DNA of 36,246 nucleotides from Victivallales bacterium (lineage in GTDB: Bacteria; Verrucomicrobiota; Lentisphaeria; Oligosphaerales; Oligosphaeraceae). Position numbers and translations under genes: made by a program. Numbering within the stretch: position 1 is the stretch's first letter; every line of letters starts with the position of its first letter. The notes below the pieces were generated by a model that saw only the letters and a list, made by a program, of their open reading frames with translations, did not search any database and was not told the DNA's origin. Positions 27,801 to 34,900 of the stretch are shown here, piece after piece. The stretch lies in NCBI GenBank assembly GCA_017548425.1, contig JAFZAB010000183.1:1-36246 (forward strand), given 5' to 3'.

Positions 27801-28049
27801 GGCAAAGCCGTCGGCGACATCGCCTTCTCGCCGTTCCAACTGAATCTCGGCAAGCTCGCAGCAGGCGAACACAAGCTTGATCTCACGCTTTACGGCAACC
27901 GTGAAAACTCCTTCGGCGCCATCCATCTGGGAGGACGCATCCGCTGGATTGGCCCCAATGCATGGCGGACGCAGGGAGATATGTTCACCTACGATTATTT
28001 CCTCCTGCCATTAGGCATCATGAAATCTCCATTCATTCTCAATGCCTAA
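24897..28049 (+). CDS. Predicted glycoside hydrolase (alpha-L-rhamnosidase-like), cytoplasmic
   Basis: A 1050-aa multidomain protein. The N-terminal region looks like a TIM-barrel hydrolase: PFWAWNCKLEEDQL, GMGGFHMHSRTGMGTPYL, WLYDEDRWPSG (Y94-G101 region), FTDEP (D229, E230) and STGHMMEEP (E324, E325), acidic residues that are candidates for catalysis. A flavodoxin-like segment follows (ILVPPCITLRSSTLKILEDF, GGDVIFAGD), then beta-sandwich regions typical of carbohydrate-binding domains. This arrangement is seen in rhamnosidase-like enzymes of gut Bacteroidetes and Lentisphaerae. There is no signal peptide, so it should act on small imported glycosides. GGAG precedes the ATG. The precise sugar specificity is not readable, and the family name is a similarity judgement. 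Confidence 0.75.
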   Translation: MDSLYQKDQSVPFEKIFSNPSSLYRDTPFWAWNCKLEEDQLRRQIAVFQEMGMGGFHMHSRTGMGTPYLTEEFMERVDNCVDEAKKRNMLAWLYDEDRWPSGAAGGIVTKNPKFRARHLEIRFKQLETEPDPQNDNSGRLLACYLVKLDSNGCLEEYRKSDAQSDTPLGFRKIFCYLMVSNKDSWYNDQTYVDTLNPRAIQEFVNVTHEAYRKSIGKEFDKTVPAIFTDEPQFTRKSSLTFAQEEKIVNLPFTDDFPETYKAAYDVDFYATLPELIWELPDGKYSLARYRFHDHVAERFASAFADTIGDWCQKHNLRSTGHMMEEPTLTSQTAALGEAMRSYRGFLLPGIDTLCDCQELSTAKQAQSASRQFGRGGVLSELDGVTDWDFNFMGHKGHGDWQAALGVTVRVPHLSWVSMAGEAKRDYPASIHYQSSWYKKYPVIADHFARVNTAMTRGKAVSHIAVVHPVESFWLLWGPLDQTSVARQQAEENFGNLFEWLLKGLLDFDLLSESLLPIQNVHVENKELCVGDMKYSTILVPPCITLRSSTLKILEDFRSAGGDVIFAGDVAPLCDAEPSKRAAKLAANCRQTVFTRAALLAALDSRRELKVLSKARGAAMGGLLYQLREQNGVRYLFLTRTDRYGTVETSRVMLKGSWQLEYLDTSNGSITPLQADIANGWTTIETEIYPHGHLLLRLTPSDKSNGQPIPRFPINQGIIEANIVARVKGDCIPVTLDEPNVLVLDEPTWKLNNGEWQPAEEILRLDNRVRALIGLRPKTGHIVQPWVYPVSQKVHGTLTLKFSVHCQAYVGQPFLALEQPQQSTIFLDGKMIDFEDAGYWTDECVRKTQLPSLKPGDHVIQIIRDYRDDTDIERMYLLGDFGVKVEGDRLTIIEPVRTLHWGDVATQGLPFYGGNITYHTTFALNEEKNAALRLPSRQADFSPELWGRQAAREIDFASFRGTLIGVALDGKAVGDIAFSPFQLNLGKLAAGEHKLDLTLYGNRENSFGAIHLGGRIRWIGPNAWRTQGDMFTYDYFLLPLGIMKSPFILNA

Positions 28050-28143
28050 AAGAATGAAAAATGACGAAATCGGTTTATATTAATTAATTTTGCCAAAGAT
28101 TTTCACCATCGTCAACCATTCACCCAACACACGGAGAAACAAC

Positions 28144-29346
28144 ATGAAAATCGTACTCGCATATTCCGGCGGTCTGGACACGTCCTGCATCCTCAAGTGG
28201 TTGCAAGAGACTTACAACGCCGAAGTCATCACCTACTGCGCGAATGTCGGGCAGGAAGAGGAACTGGACGGACTCCATGAAAAAGCATACGCCACCGGCG
28301 CCGTCAAATCCTACATCGAAGACTTGACGGAAGAATTCGCGAAAGACTACATCTTCCCGATGTTCCAGGCCAACGCCATTTACGAAAACATGTACCTTCT
28401 CGGCACGTCCATCGCCCGCCCGCTCATCGCGAAGCATCTCGTCGATGTCGCGAAGGCCGAAGGCGCCGAATACATCTGCCACGGCGCGACGGGAAAAGGC
28501 AATGACCAGATCCGTTTCGAACTGTCCGCCTACGCCTTGAATCCGGACATCAAAGTCATCGCCTGCTGGCGTACGCCCGAATGGAAGTTCCGTTCCCGCA
28601 CGGATTTGATCAACTACGCCCATGAGCACAAGATTCCGATCACGGTTTCCGCCGCCAAGCCCTACTCCATGGACCGCAACCTTCTCCATATCTCCTTCGA
28701 AGGTGGCGTGTTGGAAGATCCGTGGCAGGAAGCCCCGGAGACCTGCCATGTTTTGACGACGCCCGTCGAAAAGGCTCCCAACCAGCCCGAATACGTCACC
28801 ATCGAATTCGTCAAAGGCATTCCTGTCAAAGTCAACGGCAAAGAACTCAGCCCCGCCAATCTCATGCGCGAACTCAACCGCCTCGGCGGAAAGCATGGCG
28901 TCGGCCGCATTGACATCGTCGAAACGCGTTACACGGGCATGAAGGACCGCGGCGTCTATGAGACCCCCGGCGGAACCATTCTCTTCCACGCCCACCGCGC
29001 GTTGGAATCCATCTGCATGGACCGCGAAGTCATGAGCATGCGCGATCAGCTCATCCCGCAGTACGCGAACATGGTCTATAACGGCTTCTGGTTCTCGCCT
29101 GAACGCGAATTCCTCCAAGCCGCCATCACGGAAAGCCAGAAGAACGTCACGGGCGAAGTCCGCGTCAAGCTCTACAAAGGCAACTGCTTCATCAGCGGCC
29201 GCCGTTCACCGTACACGCTCTATGATTCGGAAGTCGTCACGTTCGAGAAGGACAACGTCTATAACCAGGCGGACGCCACGGGCTTCATCGCCCTCAACGC
29301 CCTCCGCCTGCGCATCGGCGCTAAAGCCCAGAAACCCAACGACTAA
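28144..29346 (+). CDS. argG: Argininosuccinate synthase
   Basis: Joins citrulline and aspartate using ATP in arginine biosynthesis (cytoplasm). The ATG at 28144 has GGAG 7 bases upstream and starts [15 protein letters not shown]; an in-frame TTG at 28090 is rejected. The product has 400 aa, the normal length. The PP-loop ATP pyrophosphatase motif AYSGGLDTS is at residues 6-14, followed by family blocks [18 protein letters not shown]-like WQEAPE, and [20 protein letters not shown]. No other arginine gene is present, so it appears to be a single-gene unit with its own terminator. Confidence 0.97.
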   Translation: MKIVLAYSGGLDTSCILKWLQETYNAEVITYCANVGQEEELDGLHEKAYATGAVKSYIEDLTEEFAKDYIFPMFQANAIYENMYLLGTSIARPLIAKHLVDVAKAEGAEYICHGATGKGNDQIRFELSAYALNPDIKVIACWRTPEWKFRSRTDLINYAHEHKIPITVSAAKPYSMDRNLLHISFEGGVLEDPWQEAPETCHVLTTPVEKAPNQPEYVTIEFVKGIPVKVNGKELSPANLMRELNRLGGKHGVGRIDIVETRYTGMKDRGVYETPGGTILFHAHRALESICMDREVMSMRDQLIPQYANMVYNGFWFSPEREFLQAAITESQKNVTGEVRVKLYKGNCFISGRRSPYTLYDSEVVTFEKDNVYNQADATGFIALNALRLRIGAKAQKPND

Positions 29347-29402
29347 GACATATCAATATAAAAGCACAGACATCTCCGTCTGCGTACATCATTGATGCAT
29401 TC

Positions 29403-29445
29403 AGACAGCCTCTTCCCGCTATGGGAAGAGGCTGTCTTCGTTTTT
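29403..29445 (+). terminator. Rho-independent terminator after argG
   Basis: A perfect 15-bp stem (AGACAGCCTCTTCCC / GGGAAGAGGCTGTCT) with a 5-nt loop is followed by TCGTTTTT, 57 bases after the argG stop. Confidence 0.92.
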
Positions 29446-29475
29446 GAATATGCTTGGTTAAAGCCATTCCAATCA

Positions 29476-29729
29476 TCATGACTTTAAAAGATTTCTTATG
29501 ATTCTTGCAACCTCATCCTTGAAGTCCGATTCTTTTTCATTCCTTTAGTTCATCAGTGAATCCTTTAGCAATCTTGAAAGGAACAGAAAGATAGTTTCAT
29601 TTCGCCATCTTTCACGCAGTAATGAATATCTTCCACCTCTGCCTTTACTCGCCATCTTTCTATAGTATTAAAGACAATAAATTCCCTATTTTCTTCAACG
29701 GTTGAACAAAAAAAGAGTAAAAAAAGCAT
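29476..29729 (-). pseudogene. Probable remnant of a small minus-strand gene
   Basis: On the minus strand, an ORF of 54 codons runs from an ATG at 29729-29727 to a stop at 29565-29567. Its part FIVFNTIERWRVKAEVEDIH reads like real protein. Beyond the stop, protein-like sequence continues in a second frame (LSVPFKIAKGFTDELKE) and then in a third (ESDFKDEVARIIRNLLKS, stop 29476-29478), which suggests a gene broken by at least two frameshifts. The poly-T beginning (MLFLLFF) is probably not original. I do not recognise the family. The whole lies between the argG terminator and the AT-rich hairpin at 29737. Confidence 0.35.
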
Positions 29730-29736
29730 TTTTTTT

Positions 29737-29767
29737 GCATTTTTTCAAAAGAAAATGCTCTTTTTTT
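29737..29767 (+). terminator. AT-rich hairpin with flanking T-runs, possible bidirectional terminator
   Basis: GCATTTT and AAAATGC form a 7-bp stem around a short A/T loop, followed by TCTTTTTTT on the + strand. On the other strand it is followed, after a second GCATTTTT copy, by long T-runs. The stem is AT-rich, so termination strength is uncertain. Confidence 0.4.
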
Positions 29768-29816
29768 CATAAAAATGTCTTGCAGTCTTGCTTTTTGTGT
29801 GTATTTTATAGTACGG

Positions 29817-29831
29817 CTTATAGTGTATAAG
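29817..29831. promoter_or_regulatory. Perfect 15-bp palindrome upstream of the secretion locus
   Basis: CTTATA-gtg-TATAAG is a perfect inverted repeat 59 bases before the next start codon. It could be an operator, or overlap a promoter, since TATAAG resembles a -10 box. No partner site is seen. Confidence 0.3.
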
Positions 29832-29890
29832 TCAGTATCAGGATAAAATTATTTTTCTTCATAACAATCAACAAGCAAAAAGGAAACAAA

Positions 29891-30136
29891 ATGTCTGACA
29901 AAAAAGAGATTTTCGCAGACGGCATCGGGCAGATTCATTTCACGGGCGGCATGGTCCGCTTTGATTTCATGACGCTCCAGCCGGATGAGGAAGGAAAGAA
30001 GCCTGCCCCCCAGAGCAACATCCGCATCATCATGCCGCCTCAGGGATTTCTGACAGCTTTCAATTCCATGCAGCAACTCATTGACAAACTTGTTGAAGCT
30101 AAAGTTCTCAAGAAAAACCAGAAACCCCAAAAGTAA
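29891..30136 (+). CDS. Small soluble protein of unknown function, first gene of the secretion locus
   Basis: An 81-aa protein with AAAGGAAA correctly spaced before the ATG. No signal peptide, cysteine or membrane segment is seen. It alternates beta-like strands (GQIHFTGGMVRFDFMTLQP, NIRIIMPPQGF) with a C-terminal helix (LTAFNSMQQLIDKLVEAKV) and a basic tail. The layout weakly recalls the small DUF3467-type proteins (two strands, then a pqG/pqh segment and a helix), but I would not assign it. It sits 84 bp before the TolC-like gene and is likely co-transcribed with it. A cytoplasmic accessory or regulator of secretion is a guess from position. Confidence 0.78.
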   Translation: MSDKKEIFADGIGQIHFTGGMVRFDFMTLQPDEEGKKPAPQSNIRIIMPPQGFLTAFNSMQQLIDKLVEAKVLKKNQKPQK

Positions 30137-30220
30137 GTAAAAGAAGACGTCCACCCAATCAACAGTTAACGGAACAAACAAGAAAAACAATTTTTGGCAC
30201 AGCGTATAAAGGACCAACAC

Positions 30221-31795
30221 ATGAAAAAGTCTTTGATGAATCTTTTGGTGGTTTTCATCGCCATCGCCCTCTTTGGATGCAAGTCGTATGAAGACTACAA
30301 GAACGAACGGGTTGAAAGCGCCATCAAGCATTTCGAACGCGCCCAGTACACTGATCTTCCGACGGACAAAGTCCTCTCCCTGAAGGACTGCATCGAACTC
30401 GCCATTGAAAACAACGTCGATCTCAAGGTTTACAGCCTTGAGGAAAAAGTCTCCCATGAGATGCGCACCAGCGAAATGCTCGGCATGCTGCCGGATCTGA
30501 CCGTCAGTGACAGCTATGTCCATCGTGACAACGTCGCCGCCTCCAGCAGCAAACAGGTTCATGGCACCCAGGGCCCTGGTAACTACACCTACTCCACCAG
30601 CCAGGACAAGACCATCAACTACTTCAACGTCGATCTCGCCCTCAGCGTTCTGGACTTCGGTCTTGCGTTCGTGAACGGCCTGCAGGAAAACGACCGCATG
30701 CTTCTCCGCAACCAGCGCTTCCGCCGCGCCGCTCAGAACCTTGTGTTGGACACCGTCCGCGTTTACTTCCAAGTCGCTTCCGCACAGCGCGCCATCGACA
30801 TCACGGAAAAACTTCTTGCTGAATGCAAAGAAACCTATCAGCAGATTGACAAGATGGGCGAAGATGGAAAAATCTCCCCCTACCGCGCGTTTGACGAAGT
30901 TTCCAAGTTCATCGACATGGAAAAGAGACTGACCAACTACGTCCGTTCCTTCGAGAATTCCTGCGTCGAACTCCGCGCCCTCCTCGGCATCTACCCCAAC
31001 GCCAATATCAAAGTTGACGACTCCGTTCTGGACAAAGTTCCCGAATTCACCCTCCCCGACATCCAGCTCATGGAGCAGATCGCCCTCATGAAGCGCCCGG
31101 AACTCTTTGAGATGGACATGCAGCGCCATGTGAACGTGCTCGAAGCCCGCAAGACCATCATCACCATGTTCCCGAACGTCAAGATCTTCTATGACTACAA
31201 CGAAGTTGACAACAGCTACCTCTACCACAACAGCTGGCGCGAAATGGGTATCCGTTCCGCCTACAACCTCCTCAAGCTCCCGCAGAAGATCAGCCGCTAC
31301 CGCGCTCTGAACAAACAGATCGAAGCTGAAGAATACCGCACCTACGCGCAGGCCATCGCCATCATGGCGCAGGTCCGCATCGCCCACGCCAACCTCCTCG
31401 CCACCAAGGAACGCTACGATATCAACAACCGCATCAACAGCGCCTATACCAAGAATCTCCAGAAGGTCGAAGGCGGCAATGACGTTTCCGGCGAAGTCTC
31501 CCAGATCAACGTCTCCCACATGAAGCTCTCCACGGCTGAAACGGAAATCGAAAAGCTCCTCGCCCTCGGCAACTACTACGTCGCCTACTTCCGCATCCTC
31601 AACACGTTGGGTATGGAAAACCTTGACACCGCGACCGTCGATGAAATCAAAGCCCAGCTCGCCGAAGCCCGCATCAACGCCGACGCCGAACTCCAGAAGG
31701 CCCGTGAGGAATACGAAGAATCCAGAGCCAAGAAAGAGGAAGAGGACGCCAACAAGCCTGTTGACTGGAAGTGGAGTGATGAAATCATCAACTGA
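30221..31795 (+). CDS. TolC-family outer-membrane efflux/secretion lipoprotein
   Basis: A 524-aa protein from the ATG at 30221, which has AAAGGA 7 bases upstream. It opens with a lipoprotein signal (MKKSLMNLLVVFIAIALFGC); the lipobox cysteine is C20 and the +2 residue is lysine, which favours outer-membrane sorting. Two repeats of long amphipathic helices with intervening strands fit the TolC/OprM fold: LSLKDCIELAIENNVDLKVY is the canonical first repeat opening, and AQAIAIMAQVRIAHANLLAT marks the second. A charged coiled-coil tail (residues about 480-515) extends past the core. TolC proteins form the outer-membrane exit duct for type I secretion or efflux. The giant repeat protein directly downstream is the obvious candidate cargo; no inner-membrane ABC or adaptor gene is in view. 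Confidence 0.88.
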   Translation: MKKSLMNLLVVFIAIALFGCKSYEDYKNERVESAIKHFERAQYTDLPTDKVLSLKDCIELAIENNVDLKVYSLEEKVSHEMRTSEMLGMLPDLTVSDSYVHRDNVAASSSKQVHGTQGPGNYTYSTSQDKTINYFNVDLALSVLDFGLAFVNGLQENDRMLLRNQRFRRAAQNLVLDTVRVYFQVASAQRAIDITEKLLAECKETYQQIDKMGEDGKISPYRAFDEVSKFIDMEKRLTNYVRSFENSCVELRALLGIYPNANIKVDDSVLDKVPEFTLPDIQLMEQIALMKRPELFEMDMQRHVNVLEARKTIITMFPNVKIFYDYNEVDNSYLYHNSWREMGIRSAYNLLKLPQKISRYRALNKQIEAEEYRTYAQAIAIMAQVRIAHANLLATKERYDINNRINSAYTKNLQKVEGGNDVSGEVSQINVSHMKLSTAETEIEKLLALGNYYVAYFRILNTLGMENLDTATVDEIKAQLAEARINADAELQKAREEYEESRAKKEEEDANKPVDWKWSDEIIN

Positions 31796-31806
31796 CGAGC
31801 AACGGT

Positions 31807-31850
31807 CGATTTTCCTTTACCTTATATATAATATATATAAAGGGAAATCG
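31807..31850 (+). repeat. Inverted repeat between the TolC-like and giant-protein genes
   Basis: A 13-bp arm (CGATTTTCCTTTA) pairs with TAAAGGGAAATCG with one G-T wobble across an 18-nt AT-only loop region that includes TATAAT (31827-31832). No T-run follows, so it may be an mRNA processing or stability hairpin, or contain an internal promoter, rather than a terminator. Confidence 0.5.
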
Positions 31851-31918
31851 CCGAAAGCCGTCTGTCGTAGTCCGCGCTTCCAATTAACGTAGGTCTGTGA
31901 TGAATAATCACGTTACAA

Positions 31919-31936
31919 GTCAGGGGGATAACTGAC
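31919..31936 (+). promoter_or_regulatory. Hairpin displaying the Shine-Dalgarno of the giant protein gene
   Basis: GTCAG (31919-31923) and CTGAC (31932-31936) can pair around the loop GGGGATAA, which puts the G-rich ribosome-binding site in the loop. The ATG is at 31940. The linear spacing from the G-run to the ATG is long (about 12 nt), and folding would shorten it. Confidence 0.35.
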
Positions 31937-31939
31937 AAT

Positions 31940-34900
31940 ATGGATATTAAAGATAATGAACTCTTCCGTCTCGAAGACCGCATGCTCTTTGAGGCCGCAG
32001 CAGCCGCGCAAATCGTAGCTGCCGCAGATGCCACGCAAAATGCGAGCGATGACGGAAATAATGATGAGGAAAAACATAACAACGACATGAATGTCGCCCT
32101 GTTTGTCGCTCCTGAAGCCCAGAACGACAATGACGCGGCAAACAATGTGGCGGATGTTGACGCCCAGGCCAAAGCGCTTGTCGAAGGCGACCTGCCCGCC
32201 ATGGACGATTCCATCAGCATCATTCCGGCCGTGGACGCCAATGCCAACACAGATGTGGATACCGATGCGCAACTCGATGCGCATCAGGACTTTGTCGAAG
32301 GCACGCTCCATGCTGACAACGCCGACACGTTCACCGTTGACGCCGATGCCGATGCCGACCATGACATTCTCGGCAACTGGCTGGCGAATGACGATATCGA
32401 CGACAACGCCGACACGCTTTCCGTTGACGGCGCCGTCGCCGCCATCGCGGCCGAACACACGGTTATCGACATCGATGCGGATGCTGACACTGATGCGGAT
32501 TCGGACGATTTCGATGCCGATACACGCGCGGGAAATCATGAACTGAGCCTCGACTTCAGCGCCCACAAAACCTATGATGGAACGACTGACGTTGAAGACG
32601 GCGAACTCCAGCTGGACGCCTCTTTTGACGGTATTGAACTGTCCGTTTTCGGCACCTATCAAAGTCAAGAAGGCTCATGGATTTTCACTTTCAACGATAC
32701 CGCCAACCAAAGCTACATCGTCACGACTAAGAATGTCGTTTTTGATGGTAGCTCCGTCACGACCGACTCCATCACCATCGGTTCCTTCTACATCACCGGT
32801 GAAAACGTAGACAACATCGACCTTTTCGTCAATGGCGAAGAGCTTCCCAACACGCGTGCGGGTGAACTCCGCGCCGATGGTACCATTGATCAACGTGATA
32901 TCACCCTCAGTGTTCGCGATGCCCGCATGACGTATGGTGATGATGAAAACAGCCTGAAATTTCAATACGAAATCTCCGAAGGTTCACTCATTGAGGGTGA
33001 CAGTGTTTTTGCCAGATACGCTTTATCGTCAGATCTGGACGCCTATAGAACGGACAGTGGCCATATCCAGTACAATCCAGATCCATACGCTGACGCCATT
33101 AAATTCGATGAAGTAAAAACCCAAATCTACGATTTTGATGGAAACAAAGTTACAGAAAACTATAATATCAACTTTGATAATGGTTCTCTGACCGTCGCGC
33201 AGCGCGTTCTCTCTGTAACGATCAAACCTTATACAGTTGATTACGGCGAAGATCTTGGCACGACTCCCGCATATGACGATGAAGGCTATACCTTTGACGG
33301 TAACGCTCTCGCCCTCGGCGATACGCTTATAGTCAACGTCGGCTACAATATCACCGATCAAGATGTCTCCAGCGCTGGTTTTGTCAAAGCCGGCCTCCAT
33401 CCCGGTATGCTTGTTGAAGCATCCCATGAACTCACGAATGCTTCAAACTATATCTACGGAGTCAATCCTGGCAACCTTACCGTCAATGCCAAAGGAATCA
33501 CGGTTGATTACGTTGCAGCTAACAAAATCTATGATGGCAACACAGATGCATTGCGTGATACGGAAGCGGGCTTCATTTTCAGCGAAGCATTATTCGATGG
33601 CGATGTCGTAAGGATTTTTGACAATGCTGTCGATTATACGTTTGCATCGTCTGACGTCGGAACAGGCATTGAAGTTACGGCCTCGGACGATTTCGTCATC
33701 GTCGGGCCGGATGCCGATTCATATGACATCCATATCAATCTCGTCTCGCAAGCTGACATTACGCCGAAAGACGTCACCATTACGTTCACGGCCGAAGACA
33801 GAGCCTATGACGGTGATACGGACGCAACGCTTGCAAATGTCCAGATCGAGGGCGTCATCAAAGATGGCGATGTCACGATTGACGCGGCTCAGATGACCTT
33901 CGCCTTCTCCGACAAGAATGTCGGCGACGACAAGACCGTCACGGCGGAAGGTTATTCGGAAGAACTGCTCGGCGGTGCCAAACTCCAAAATTACAATGTG
34001 ACGTTTGTTGACACGACAGAAGCGGACATCACGCCGTTGCTCATCGAAATCGGCTTCTCCGCCAATGATAAAGTCTATGATGGCAACACTGAAGCGACGC
34101 GTGACCAGCTCGACATGAGCAATGTCCTCCCAGGCGACGATGTCTCCTTCGATGATTCGTCTCTCGTTTACAACTTCTCCGATAAGAACGTCGGCGAAGA
34201 GAAGACCGTAACCGCAGAAGGTTACGACGATAGCCTCCTCTCCGGCAATGACGTCGCCAACTACGATTTCATTTTCGTTGATACGGCTCTGGCGGACATC
34301 ACGCCGCTCGAAATCACCATCGGCTTCACCGCCAATGACAAGGTCTATGACGGTAACACCGAAGCGACGCGTGACGAGCTTGATATGAGCGCCGTCATCG
34401 AAGGCGACGATGTTTCGTTCGATGATTCGTCTCTCGTTTATACCTTCGATACCAAAAACGTCGGCGAAGACAAGACCGTCACGGCGGAAGGTTACAACGA
34501 TGGCCTTCTCTCCGGTAAAGACCTCGCCAACTACAATATCACCTTCGCCAATACGGCTCTGGCGGACATCACGCCGCTGGCTATCGAAATCGGCTTCACC
34601 GCCAACGACAAGATCTACGACGGCAACACTGAAGCGACGCGCGACCAGCTCGACATGAGCGCCGTGCTTGAAGGCGACGATGTCTCCTTCGACGACTCCA
34701 CGCTCGTTTACAACTTCTCCGACAAGAACGTCGGCGAAGACAAGACCGTCACGGCGGAAGGCTACTCCGAAGAACTCCTCTCCGGCAATGACCTCGCCAA
34801 CTACGATGTTACGTTCGTTGACACGACGACTGCGGCCATCACGCCGCTGGCAATCTCCATCGGCTTCACCGCCAATGACAAGGTCTATGACGGCAACACC

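Noticed and set aside
29849..31519. 556-codon minus-strand ORF antisense to the TolC-like gene
   Set aside because: The + strand frame has a lipoprotein signal and TolC repeats; the antisense frame has no recognisable feature.
32091..32546. 151-codon + strand ORF inside the start of the giant gene
   Set aside because: A shifted-frame shadow of the Asp/Ala-rich acidic linker, rich in Thr/Pro/Met/Arg as expected from that frame.
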